A stretch of DNA of 64,000 bases, taken from the NCBI RefSeq assembly GCF_000272475.1, contig NZ_AKFJ01000121.1, forward strand, positions 1-64,000. The letters are read 5' to 3'. Made by a program: the position numbers and the translations under genes. Below the pieces are notes generated by a model. The model made no database searches. It saw nothing but the letters and a program-made list of their open reading frames with translations, and had not been told where the DNA came from. The stretch is from Novosphingobium sp. Rr 2-17 (GTDB lineage Bacteria; Pseudomonadota; Alphaproteobacteria; Sphingomonadales; Sphingomonadaceae). Positions 25,893 to 35,021 of the stretch are shown one piece after another (position 1 is the stretch's first letter; the number at the start of each line of letters is the position of its first letter).

Positions 25893-28255
25893 GCGACTTC
25901 CTTCTCGAACTGCGCAGCGAGGAAATCCCGGCGCGGATGCAGGCCGGCGCTCGTGCCGATCTGGAAAAGCTGTTCCGCAAGGAAATGGAGGCCGCCGGCG
26001 TGCCGCTGGGCCACATCGTCGTGTGGTCCAGCCCGCGCCGTCTGGCGCTGATCGCCAAGGACTTGCCGCAAAGTACTCAGGCCGTCAGCGAGGAAACCAA
26101 AGGCCCCGCGTTCGGCGCGCCGGAGCAGGCGCTGGAAGGCTTCTTGCGCAAGACCGGCCTGACCAAGGACCAGCTCCAGGTCCGCGACGTCAAGGGCAAG
26201 CAGACCTATTTCGCGGTGGTCGAAAAGCCCGGTCGCGCGGTGAAGGACGTGTTGGCAGAGGCGATCCCCGCCATCGTCCGCGCGTTCCCCTGGCCCAAGT
26301 CGCAGCGTTGGGGCGCCGCGTCCGCCAGCACCGAAAGCTTGCGCTGGGTGCGCCCGCTATCGGGCATCGTCGCCATTCTGGGTGAGGAACTGGTCGACTG
26401 CGAAGTGGGCGGCATCCGCTCGGGCTACGCCACCAAGGGTCACCGCTTCCACGCGCCGGGCGACATCACCATCGGTGGTGCTCACGACTATGCCAGCAAG
26501 CTGTCCGCCTGCCACGTCATCGTCGATCACGCCGAGCGCCAGGACTTGATCCGCGACGAAGCGCGCAACGCCGCTGCCGCCGCCGGGCTCACCCTGGTCG
26601 AGGACGAGGGACTGGTGATCGAGAACGCCGGCCTCACCGAATGGCCAGTGCCGCTGCTCGGTCGCTTCGACGAGGCGTTCCTGGAAGTTCCGCCCGAGGT
26701 CATCCAGCTTACTGCGCGGGTGAACCAGAAGTACTTCGTGTGCGAAGACAGCGCCGGCAAACTCGCCAACGCCTTCGTCTGCACCGCCAACATCGCGGCG
26801 AGCGACGGCGGCGAGGCGATCGTCAACGGCAACCGCAAGGTGCTCGCCGCGCGACTGTCCGATGCCCGCTTCTTCTGGGAGCAGGACAAGAAGACGCCGC
26901 TGTCAGTCCACGCTGAAAAGCTGTCGCGCATCACCTTCCATGAAAAGCTGGGCACCGTCGCCGACAAGGTCGAGCGCGTCGCCCAGCTAGCGGAATGGCT
27001 CGCCGCCGAGGGTATCGTCCCGAATTGCGATCCCGTGCTGGCGCGTCAGGCCGCAGAACTGTGCAAGGCCGATCTTGTCACTGAGATGGTCGGCGAGTTC
27101 CCCGAACTGCAAGGCCTGATGGGCGGCTACTACGCCCGTGCCGAAGGTCTGCCCGTCGCCGTCGCCGATGCCATCCGCGATCACTACAAGCCGGTCGGGC
27201 AGGGCGATGACGTGCCGACCGCGCCGGTGACGGTAGCGGTGTCTGCGGCAGATAAGCTCGATACGTTGGTTGGGTTTTTCATTGTTAAAGAAGTTCCGAC
27301 AGGATCGAAAGATCCTTATGCTCTTCGGCGTGCTGCTATCGCTTTGTTGTCGCTATTTGAAACATGTGGGCGCTCCCCGGAAATCGACACTATAGTAGTT
27401 GAGATGGTTTTTACATTGTCATATCAACATATGATACGGGCTCGCAATGTAGATCCGACCTTGGATCGGGTTATGAAGGAGTATTGGCCGGACTTCCCGT
27501 TTGGTCTTGATGATGCAAAGGATTACGATTCACGTTTTCCAGTTGATCGTCCAGAAATTAGAAAGCTTTTTCTCGATAAAGTCCAGCCCTCAATTAGTGC
27601 CGCTAAGTCGCTTTATATTTCTAATGCGAGGTTTGCGTCAGAGGCATTGTTTACGTTCTTTATCGACCGTCTTAAAGTCCAGCAACGCGAGGCGGGCGTT
27701 CGCCACGACCTGATCGACGCGGTGTTCGCGCTGGGCGGCGAGGACGATCTCGTCCGCTTGCTCGCCCGCGTCCATGCGCTGCAGGCGTTCGTCGCGACCG
27801 AGGACGGCAAGAACCTGCTTGCCGGGTACAAGCGCGCCGCCAACATCCTCAAGAAGGAAGACTGGCGCGGGTTTGAGGGTGAGATTGCCGAGACCGGCGA
27901 GGAAGACCCGCTGGTCATGGTCGACGACCCGGACCTGGGACCGATCATCGCCGAGAAGATGGCTGACCGCCGCGCCGCGATGGAAGCCGCCGATTACGAA
28001 GCCGATCCCGCCGAACAAGGCTTGCGCGATGCGCTCGCGATCGCCGAGCCGCAAGCGGCCAGCGCGGTGGAGCGCGAGGATTTTGCCGGCGCAATGATTG
28101 CGCTCGCATCGCTGCGCGCGCCGATCGATGCTTTCTTCGATCAGGTCACGGTTAACGATTCCGACAAGATCAAGCGAAATTCGCGTCTGTCCCTGCTTGA
28201 TCGTTTCCGTGCTGCAGTGCACAATGTCGCAGACTTTTCGCGCATAGAAGGCTGA
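25889..28255 (+). CDS. glyS: Glycyl-tRNA synthetase beta subunit, with an AT-rich internal block
   Basis: GlyS contributes tRNA recognition to the alpha2-beta2 synthetase. The product has 788 residues, against 689 in E. coli; I cannot measure the usual sphingomonad length here. The start overlaps glyQ, begins SDFLLELRSEEIPARM and matches homologues. The region encoding about residues 451-597 (27241-27680) is strikingly AT-rich and uses different codons from the rest. It still encodes conserved GlyS elements at its two ends (DKLDTLVGFF, GSKDPYALRRAA and FIDRLKVQQREAG). Between them are about 100 residues, including a stretch rich in Tyr, Phe, Asp and Lys, longer than in E. coli GlyS by my estimate. 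The frame stays open throughout, so the gene is probably functional but mosaic. The last 150 bases are also somewhat richer in A+T. Confidence 0.95.
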
Positions 28256-28296
28256 CTTAGGATTCTTCCTAAGCAGCCACGATCAGGGTAACGAAC

Positions 28297-30990
28297 ATGA
28301 GCGTCCAGATTTCAGGTGGGGAACTGATGAATAGGCAAGTTTATACGTTCGGCGGTGGAGTGAAGCACGACGACCCGCGTGCCAAGGACAAGGTCATCAC
28401 CGGCGGCAAGGGCGCCAACTTGTCGGAAATGGCCGGCATCGGCCTGCCGGTTCCTCCCGGCTTCACCATCACCACCGAAACTTGCGTGCAGTATCTGGCT
28501 GACGGCGGCGACTTCTCCGACGCCCTGCGTGCCGACGTTGCGCAAGCGCTGATCCACATCGAAAAGGCGGTCGGCAAGACCTTCGGCGATGCCGCCGATC
28601 CGCTGCTGGTCTCGGTCCGCTCGGGCGCGCGCGTTTCGATGCCGGGCATGATGGACACCGTGCTCAACCTGGGTCTCAACGACCAGACCGTCGAAGGCCT
28701 CGCCACCACCTCGGGAGACGATCGCTTCGCGTGGGACAGCTACCGCCGCTTCGTCCAGATGTACTCGGACGTGGTTCTGGGCGTCGAGCATCACTTGTTC
28801 GAAGAAGCGCTGGAAATCGCCAAGGAAGACCAAGGCTACCATAACGACGTCGAGATGTCGGCGGACGATTGGCGCAAGATCGTCAAGCAGTACAAGGCGA
28901 TCGTCTCCGCCGAACTGGGCCACGAATTCCCGCAGGACGTGACCGAGCAGCTCTGGGGCGCGATCAAGGCCGTGTTCGATAGCTGGGATTCGGACCGCGC
29001 CAAGGTCTACCGCCGCCTTAACGACATTCCCGGTGACTGGGGCACCGCCGTCAACGTGCAGGCGATGGTCTTCGGCAACATGGGCGATACTTCGGCCACC
29101 GGCGTTGCGTTCACGCGTGACCCCGCCACCGGCGAGCGCGCCTATTACGGCGAATGGCTGGTCAACGCCCAGGGCGAGGACGTCGTCGCCGGCATCCGCA
29201 CCCCGCAGTACCTGACCAAGGCCGCGCGCGAGCGGGCTGGCGCCAAGCCGCTGTCGATGGAAGAATCGATGCCCGACGCCTATGGCGAACTGGCCGCCGT
29301 GTTCGATCTGCTCGAAAAGCACTATCGCGACATGCAGGACATCGAATTCACCGTGCAGCAGGGCAAGCTGTGGATGCTGCAGACTCGCTCGGGCAAGCGC
29401 ACCGCCAAGGCCGCGCTCAAGATGGCGGTCGACATGGTGGACGAAGGCCTGATCGACGAGGCGACCGCGATCCGCCGCATCGATCCGATGGCGCTGGACC
29501 AGTTGCTGCACCCCACGCTCGACCCCAAGGCCGTCCGCGATATCCTGGGCAAGGGCCTGCCGGCATCGCCGGGCGCGGCTTCGGGTGCGATCGTGCTCGA
29601 TGCCGATACCGCCGAAAAGCGCGCCGAAATGGGCGAATCGGTGATCCTGGTGCGCGTGGAAACCTCGCCTGAGGACATCCACGGTATGCACGCTGCCAAG
29701 GGCATCCTCACCGCGCGTGGTGGCATGACCAGCCACGCCGCCGTGGTGGCGCGCGGCATGGGCCGTCCTTGCGTTTCGGGCGCCTCGGCACTGTCGATCG
29801 ACATGAAGACCCGCACGCTGCGCATCGCCAACCGCGCGCTCAAGGAAGGTGACATCATCACCCTCGACGGCGCCACTGGCGACATCATGTTCGGCCAGGT
29901 GTCGACGATCGAGCCGGAACTGGCCGGTGATTTCGGCACGCTGATGGTCTGGGCCGACAAGCACCGCCGCATGAAAGTGCGCGCCAACGCCGAAACCCCG
30001 CAGGACTGCAAGATGGCGCGTCAATTCGGCGCAGAGGGCGTTGGCCTGTGCCGTACCGAGCACATGTTCTTCGATGCCAGCCGCATTTCCGCCGTCCGCC
30101 AGATGATCCTGGCCGAGGACGAGGCCGGCCGCCGCACCGCGCTGGAAAAGCTGCTGCCCGAGCAGCGTGACGACTTCCACCAGATCTTCTGGGAAATGGC
30201 CGGCCTGCCGGTCACCATCCGTCTGCTCGATCCGCCGCTGCACGAATTCCTGCCGCACAGCGATGCCGAGTTCGCCGAGCTTTCGGACACGATCGGCATC
30301 GGCGTCGATACGCTCAAGCGCCGCGCCGACGAACTGCACGAGTTCAACCCGATGCTCGGCCACCGTGGCTGCCGTCTGGGCATCACCTTCCCCGAGATCT
30401 ACGAGATGCAGGCTCGTGCCATCTTCGAGGCCGCGTGTGACGTGGCCGAGCGGCTGGGCGATGCGCCGGTTCCCGAAGTGATGATCCCGCTGGTCGCCAC
30501 CAAGAAGGAACTGCAGATCCTCAAGAAGCTGGTGGACGAAATCGCCACCAAGGTCTTCGCCGAGAAGGGCCGTACGCTCGACTACATGGTCGGCACCATG
30601 ATCGAGTTGCCGCGCGCGGCATTGATGGCGGGCGAGATCGCGGAAGAGGCCAAGTTCTTCTCGTTCGGCACCAACGACCTGACCCAAACCACGCTGGGCG
30701 TCAGCCGTGATGACGCGGCGCGCTTCCTCAGCCCCTACGTCGAAAAGGGCATCTACCCGCGCGATCCGTTCGTCAGCCTCGACATCGAGGGCGTGGGCCA
30801 GTTGGTGCAGATGGGTGCCGATCGTGGCCGCGCCACCCGCGCCGACATCAAGCTGGGCATCTGCGGTGAGCATGGCGGCGATCCGGCGTCGATCGCGTTC
30901 TGCGAAGCGGTCGGCCTCGACTACGTCAGCGCCTCGCCGTTCCGCGTGCCGATCGCGCGACTCGCAGCGGCACAAGCCGCGCTGGGCTGA
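28297..30990 (+). CDS. ppdK: Pyruvate, phosphate dikinase
   Basis: PPDK interconverts pyruvate, ATP and phosphate with phosphoenolpyruvate, AMP and pyrophosphate. The 897-residue protein has an N-terminal ATP-grasp domain (GGKGANLSEMAGIG), a mobile phosphohistidine domain with GGMTSHAAVVAR (His near 480) and a PEP/pyruvate barrel with the catalytic Cys in ICGEHGGDP (near 856). Two starts are possible: ATG 28297, or ATG 28327 (NRQVYTFGGG), which has the better ribosome site GGTGGGGAA. The second is closer to the usual start of the family. Confidence 0.97.
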   Translation: MSVQISGGELMNRQVYTFGGGVKHDDPRAKDKVITGGKGANLSEMAGIGLPVPPGFTITTETCVQYLADGGDFSDALRADVAQALIHIEKAVGKTFGDAADPLLVSVRSGARVSMPGMMDTVLNLGLNDQTVEGLATTSGDDRFAWDSYRRFVQMYSDVVLGVEHHLFEEALEIAKEDQGYHNDVEMSADDWRKIVKQYKAIVSAELGHEFPQDVTEQLWGAIKAVFDSWDSDRAKVYRRLNDIPGDWGTAVNVQAMVFGNMGDTSATGVAFTRDPATGERAYYGEWLVNAQGEDVVAGIRTPQYLTKAARERAGAKPLSMEESMPDAYGELAAVFDLLEKHYRDMQDIEFTVQQGKLWMLQTRSGKRTAKAALKMAVDMVDEGLIDEATAIRRIDPMALDQLLHPTLDPKAVRDILGKGLPASPGAASGAIVLDADTAEKRAEMGESVILVRVETSPEDIHGMHAAKGILTARGGMTSHAAVVARGMGRPCVSGASALSIDMKTRTLRIANRALKEGDIITLDGATGDIMFGQVSTIEPELAGDFGTLMVWADKHRRMKVRANAETPQDCKMARQFGAEGVGLCRTEHMFFDASRISAVRQMILAEDEAGRRTALEKLLPEQRDDFHQIFWEMAGLPVTIRLLDPPLHEFLPHSDAEFAELSDTIGIGVDTLKRRADELHEFNPMLGHRGCRLGITFPEIYEMQARAIFEAACDVAERLGDAPVPEVMIPLVATKKELQILKKLVDEIATKVFAEKGRTLDYMVGTMIELPRAALMAGEIAEEAKFFSFGTNDLTQTTLGVSRDDAARFLSPYVEKGIYPRDPFVSLDIEGVGQLVQMGADRGRATRADIKLGICGEHGGDPASIAFCEAVGLDYVSASPFRVPIARLAAAQAALG

Positions 30991-30996
30991 GAATAA

Positions 30997-31030
30997 AAGG
31001 GGGCGGTCGAAAGGCCGCCCCTTATTTCTT
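30997..31030. terminator. Terminator after ppdK
   Basis: AAGGGGGCGG pairs with CCGCCCCTT around a GAAA-type loop, and TTATTTCTTT follows on the plus strand. The minus strand has TTTTATTC after the same hairpin, so it may also stop the convergent methyltransferase gene. Confidence 0.85.
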
Positions 31031-31041
31031 TCAGCCAGCGC

Positions 31042-31800
31042 CTACTTTTTCCATCCGGAGAGCGTCAGGATTTCGAACGTCTCGCTGAGGCGCCCGTCCT
31101 GCGCGGCCTCATCGAACGCAGCCAAGGCGCGCCGCAGGGCCGCCTTGCCCAACACGGGGCCAGCGTCGGCCAGGACATTGGACAAGCCTTGCGCCCGCAA
31201 GTCCCCTAATAGCCGTTGCAGGCTGCTAAACCGCACTTTAACCGCGCGTTGATCAACCACCGGATCGGCAAATAACGCTCGCTGAAGCAGTTGCGCGCCG
31301 GATCGCACGTCCACCGCCGGGTGGATACGCGCCGCTGGCCGCTCAGCATCGGCGGCCAGCATGATCTCCCGCAAGGCGGGCAAGCTGTTGGCACTCATGA
31401 AACTGGCGATCAGCATTCCGCCCGCAGCAAGCGCGCGGCGAGCGTGAAACAACGCGCCGGGCAGGTCGTTGACCGTATCCAACGTACTAAGACTGGCTAC
31501 TAAGTCCATATTTTCAAAAGGATAAGGCGCCTCTTCCTCGAACCCTTTGCCAGGGTCTGCCTCGACTACCTCAACGCCGCGCATTCTCAGTTCTTGGGCA
31601 AGCGTGCCCGAGTAATCGCCGATCACCAGTGCCCGGCGCGGTTCGAGGCGCAGGAAGGCGAGGCGCTCCAGCACATCCTCGACCATATCGTCGATCAGAT
31701 AGCGCGGCGCGTCAGCCTGCGCCTGGAGTGTAAGCATCCGCTGGCGCAAGGCGCGGCGGCGGGCGGGCGAAAAGATCGTGGGCGGTGCTTTGCTGGCCAT
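31042..31800 (-). CDS. BioC/NDUFAF5-like SAM-dependent methyltransferase domain protein
   Basis: The 252-residue protein looks like the methyltransferase-fold proteins related to BioC and to the mitochondrial complex I assembly factor NDUFAF5. It starts with FSPARRRALRQR, where that group recognises substrates, followed by a Rossmann-like core (ALVIGDYSGTLAQELRMRG, about 57-75) and the LVASLSTLDTVNDLPGAL segment. The SAM-binding glycine motif is degenerate (GDYSG rather than GxGxG), so catalytic activity is uncertain. It is divergent from comF, an arrangement seen in related genomes. Confidence 0.8.
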   Translation of the reverse strand: MASKAPPTIFSPARRRALRQRMLTLQAQADAPRYLIDDMVEDVLERLAFLRLEPRRALVIGDYSGTLAQELRMRGVEVVEADPGKGFEEEAPYPFENMDLVASLSTLDTVNDLPGALFHARRALAAGGMLIASFMSANSLPALREIMLAADAERPAARIHPAVDVRSGAQLLQRALFADPVVDQRAVKVRFSSLQRLLGDLRAQGLSNVLADAGPVLGKAALRRALAAFDEAAQDGRLSETFEILTLSGWKK

Positions 31801-31874
31801 GCCGCTCCCTGCCGCGTGGATGAAATCCTTGCAATGGCTTGTAGCCGAGGCGTGCGGCGATCAGCATTGCGTCC

Positions 31875-32615
31875 ATGTCGCTGCGCGAAAGCCTCGCCCC
31901 CTTGCTGGACCTCGTCTACCCGCCGCGCTGCCCGCTGTGTGGTGCCGCGATCGGCGGGCAGACGGGGCTGTGTACCGCCTGCTGGGCAGAGTTGGCGATC
32001 CCCGGCGAGCCGGTATGCGTCGCGTGCGGTCGCCCGTTCGGGGATGCGGTGCCGGATGGCGCCACGTGCGCGCCGTGCCTGGCGGACCCGCCGCGCCATG
32101 ACGGGATCGCGGCGGCCACGCTCTACAACGATGCCTCGCGCAAGCTCGTGCTGTCGCTCAAGCATGGCAACCGCATTGCGCTGGCGCCGATGATGGCGGC
32201 GCTGATGACGGGCAAGCTGGCGATGGTGGGGCCGAACTGGATCGTGGTGCCGGTGCCGCTGCATCGTTGGCGGCTGTGGAAGCGGGGCTACAACCAAGCG
32301 GCAGAACTTGGGCGCGAGATCGCCAGGCGCACTGGCGCGCGGCTCGAAGTGGACGCTCTGCTGCGGCGAAAGGCGACGCCGTCCCTGGGCGGCCTGGGCA
32401 AGCTGGCGCGAAAGCGGGCGCTGTCGGGGGCGATCACAGCGCGTCCGAATCGGCTACCCGTGCTGAAGGGTGCGAAAGTGCTGCTGGTGGATGACGTACT
32501 GACCAGCGGAGCCACCAGTGCGGCCTGCGTTTCCGTGCTCAAGCGGGCGGGCGCCGAAAAGGTAGTGATTGCTTGTTTTGCGCGGGTGCTGGACGAGGCG
32601 CTAAATGTCACGTGA
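31875..32615 (+). CDS. comF: ComF family phosphoribosyltransferase-like protein
   Basis: ComF-type proteins are linked to DNA uptake and recombination but their exact reaction is unknown. The 246-residue protein has an N-terminal zinc-ribbon with four Cys pairs (CPLC, CTAC, CVAC, CAPC within residues 19-67), followed by a phosphoribosyltransferase domain with the PRPP-binding loop VLLVDDVLTSGAT near residues 199-211 and the RGYNQA segment typical of ComF. Whether the DNA-uptake apparatus is complete cannot be judged here. Confidence 0.93.
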   Translation: MSLRESLAPLLDLVYPPRCPLCGAAIGGQTGLCTACWAELAIPGEPVCVACGRPFGDAVPDGATCAPCLADPPRHDGIAAATLYNDASRKLVLSLKHGNRIALAPMMAALMTGKLAMVGPNWIVVPVPLHRWRLWKRGYNQAAELGREIARRTGARLEVDALLRRKATPSLGGLGKLARKRALSGAITARPNRLPVLKGAKVLLVDDVLTSGATSAACVSVLKRAGAEKVVIACFARVLDEALNVT

Positions 32616-32982
32616 GCAATGTCATATGATCCGAAACCGAAAACGCCCGGGCTTTTCAGCACCGGGCGTCCTCGTGACGAAACTATTTGGCCCTGCTATG
32701 CAGTTAGGCAGTGCCCCTGACGCTGCCTGGCCGATCCCTCAATCGCACTGTGCAAACGGTAAACCGAATGCTTTTCCCTGAACCGTGGCCGTTTTATGGT
32801 CAGACATACTTGCCTGCCGGCGACCTCTAAGTCAGAAGCAGCCCCCCAGCTGCACGTCCTAAATCCGCTGAATTGGCGGTGTTGAAAAGAGGCTTCACTT
32901 AAAGGCACCAATTTTCAGCAGTGGCTGTGTCTCTCGTGCAACAATCCTGCGTTTGGCGCAGGTCCAAGGACTACGAATTACG
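32616..32982. other. Intergenic region between comF and hisI
   Basis: This 367-base stretch has no supported gene. It begins with an inverted repeat (ACGCCCGG at 32643-32650 and CCGGGCGT at 32662-32669) with an 11-base T-containing loop but no T-run. The rest is closer to 50 percent GC than its neighbours. A possible minus-strand reading of 71 codons (32696-32911) has no ribosome site or protein-like pattern. AAGGA at 32967-32971 is the likely hisI ribosome site. Confidence 0.5.
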
Positions 32983-33360
32983 ATGTCAGACGCTCACGCA
33001 ATCGATCGCGAACAAGGCAGCGACTTCCTCCCGCGTTTCGATGCGCAAGGGCTGCTTACGGCGATCGCCGTGGATTCGGAAACCAAGGACATCCTGATGG
33101 TCGCCTACATGGGTGAGGAGGCGTTGGCCCGCACGCGCGAGACGGGGCTGGCGCACTTCTACTCGCGATCGCGCGGGCGGCTGTGGCTCAAGGGCGAAAC
33201 CTCGGGCCATTTCCTGCGAGTTCAGGAAATGCGGGTGGATTGCGATCAGGATGCCTTGGTCATGATCGTCAAGCCGGAAGGGCCGGCCTGCCACACCGGT
33301 GCGCGCTCCTGCTTCTACCGCCGCCTGGATGGTGACAAGCTTGTGCGCGTGCCGAACTGA
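32983..33360 (+). CDS. hisI: Phosphoribosyl-AMP cyclohydrolase
   Basis: HisI opens the purine ring of phosphoribosyl-AMP in the third step of histidine synthesis. The 125-residue protein is the stand-alone form without a HisE domain. The metal-binding motifs are present: VDCDQDAL and ACHTGARSCFYR. The core segments LMVAYM and ARTRETGLAHFYSRSR match the family. The ATG at 32983 is preferred over a start ten codons upstream. The rest of the his pathway is not nearby. Confidence 0.95.
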   Translation: MSDAHAIDREQGSDFLPRFDAQGLLTAIAVDSETKDILMVAYMGEEALARTRETGLAHFYSRSRGRLWLKGETSGHFLRVQEMRVDCDQDALVMIVKPEGPACHTGARSCFYRRLDGDKLVRVPN

Positions 33361-33363
33361 CCC

Positions 33364-34068
33364 TCAGTCCGCGCCTAGGATCTCGTCGAAGAACGAGAGC
33401 ATTGCGGCCCAGGACTGGCGATCGGCGCTGGCGTCGTAATCGGCGGGGTTTGCCGAGTTGGTGAAGCCATGCCTGACGCGGGCGTAGGAATGGAAGTGCC
33501 AGTCCGCGCTCACGGCATCCATTTCATCCCAGAAGGCTGTGACTTGTTCGCGCGGAACCAGTGGATCGGCATCGCCGTGGCAGATCAGAATGCGCGGCTT
33601 GATCGCCTCGGGCGTGGCGGGCTTGTCGGTCGCAAGGATGCCGTGGAACGAGACGACGCCGGCTAGGTCCTGGCCGGCGCGGGCGGCTTCCAGCACTGCT
33701 TGACCGCCCATGCAGTGGCCAATGGCCAATACGGTCAGCCCGTCCGCCTCAGGTAGGCTCCGCAAGGCGTCGATCCCGGCGGCGATGCGGGCTCGATAGT
33801 ACGCCACATCTGCCCGCAGGCGTTCGGCCAGCGGACGCGCGGCTTCGAAGCTTTCCACGGACTGCCCGTAGAAATCCACGATCAGCACCAGATAACCCGC
33901 ATCGGTGAGCCGGCGCGCGCGGGCCTCCATCAGCGGATTGACGTTGAAGATCGTCGGAAACAGCGCCACCGCAGCGCGCGGCGTCCCTACGGGACGGGCA
34001 ATCCAGCCGGTGAGAGCAACGCCGGCATGCGCGTAGGCGAGGGAGGCTAGTTCAGGGCTGGTCGTCAT
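33364..34068 (-). CDS. Dienelactone hydrolase family protein
   Basis: This is an alpha/beta hydrolase of the dienelactone hydrolase type. The 234-residue protein has the nucleophile Cys119 in the elbow GHCMGG, an acid residue in HGDADPLV (Asp168) and His200 in VRHGFTN, giving the Cys-Asp-His triad of the family. The physiological substrate is unknown; family members act on dienelactones in aromatic degradation or on other esters. It converges with hisI with only three bases between the stops. The start at 34068 has a weak ribosome site. Confidence 0.88.
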   Translation of the reverse strand: MTTSPELASLAYAHAGVALTGWIARPVGTPRAAVALFPTIFNVNPLMEARARRLTDAGYLVLIVDFYGQSVESFEAARPLAERLRADVAYYRARIAAGIDALRSLPEADGLTVLAIGHCMGGQAVLEAARAGQDLAGVVSFHGILATDKPATPEAIKPRILICHGDADPLVPREQVTAFWDEMDAVSADWHFHSYARVRHGFTNSANPADYDASADRQSWAAMLSFFDEILGAD

Positions 34069-34103
34069 GAAATACTCGGCAAAAAGGAGGTCGAAGCGCG
34101 CCT

Positions 34104-35021
34104 CTATTCGGGCAGGAAGTCTGGCACCGAAAGATAACGCTCGCCGGTATCGTAGTTGAAGCCCAGCACGCGGCTGCCGGGCGCGAGGTCTGGCAGCTTC
34201 TGCGCGATCGCTGCCAGCGTCGCTCCTGAGCTGATGCCCACGAGCATCCCTTCGACGGTGGCGGAGCGGCGTGCCCATTCCTTGGCGTCGGCGGGATCGA
34301 CCTGGATGGCGCCGTCGATCGCCTGGGTGTGCAGGTTGGCCGGGATGAAGCCGGCGCCGATGCCCTGGATCGCGTGGGGTCCGGGCTGTCCGCCCGAGAT
34401 CACCGGCGAAAGCGTGGGCTCTACCGCGTAGGCTTTCAGTTCGGGCCAGACCTTCTTGAGCGTCTCGGCGCAGCCGGTGAGGTGGCCGCCGGTGCCGACG
34501 CCGGTGATCAGCGCGTCGATCGGGGTATCGGCGAAGTCGGTCAGGATTTCCTGCGCGGTGGTGCGGACGTGGATTGCCACGTTGGCGGGGTTTTCGAACT
34601 GCTGGGGAATCCAGGCATTCGGCGTCTGGGCCAGCAGTTCCTGGGCGCGTTCGAGCGAGCCTTTCATGCCCTTTTCGCGCGGCGTCAGTTCAAAGGTCGC
34701 GCCATACGCCAGCATCAGCCGGCGCCGTTCGAGCGACATCGATTCGGGCATCACCAGGATCAGCTTGTAGCCCTTAACCGCCGCCGCCATCGCCAGGCCG
34801 ATGCCGGTGTTGCCCGAAGTCGGCTCAATGATGGTGCCGCCCGGCTTCAACCTGCCGTCGGCCTCTGCCGCCTCGATCATGGCAAGGCCGATGCGGTCCT
34901 TTATCGAGCCGCCGGGATTGGCTCGCTCTGCCTTCACCCAGACCTCGTGGTCGGGAAACAGGCGCGACAAGCGAATGTGCGGGGTGTTGCCTATGGTGGC
35001 AAGTATGCTGTCAGCCTTCAT
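34104..35021 (-). CDS. cysK: Cysteine synthase (O-acetylserine sulfhydrylase)
   Basis: CysK makes L-cysteine from O-acetylserine and sulfide with PLP. The 305-residue protein has the PLP-binding Lys41 in NPGGSIKDRIG, the substrate loop TSGNTGIG, the phosphate-binding GVGTGGHLTG and the SSGATLAAI segment. All catalytic parts look intact. The start at 35021 overlaps the last 11 bases of the upstream MFS gene, so the two are co-transcribed. Confidence 0.95.
   Translation of the reverse strand: MKADSILATIGNTPHIRLSRLFPDHEVWVKAERANPGGSIKDRIGLAMIEAAEADGRLKPGGTIIEPTSGNTGIGLAMAAAVKGYKLILVMPESMSLERRRLMLAYGATFELTPREKGMKGSLERAQELLAQTPNAWIPQQFENPANVAIHVRTTAQEILTDFADTPIDALITGVGTGGHLTGCAETLKKVWPELKAYAVEPTLSPVISGGQPGPHAIQGIGAGFIPANLHTQAIDGAIQVDPADAKEWARRSATVEGMLVGISSGATLAAIAQKLPDLAPGSRVLGFNYDTGERYLSVPDFLPE

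Noticed and set aside
27241..27680. Intein or insertion element in glyS
   Set aside because: The block does not begin with Cys/Ser or end with a His-Asn pair plus nucleophile, carries no transposase or inverted repeats, and encodes conserved GlyS motifs itself.
28312..30975. Open frame of 887 codons on the strand opposite ppdK
   Set aside because: It is the mirror of a GC-rich, strongly biased gene; its product is a low-complexity His/Asp/Arg/Ala-rich sequence without motifs, whereas ppdK on the other strand is complete.
32696..32911. Minus-strand frame of 71 codons upstream of hisI
   Set aside because: No ribosome site, no protein-like pattern and no known neighbour relation.
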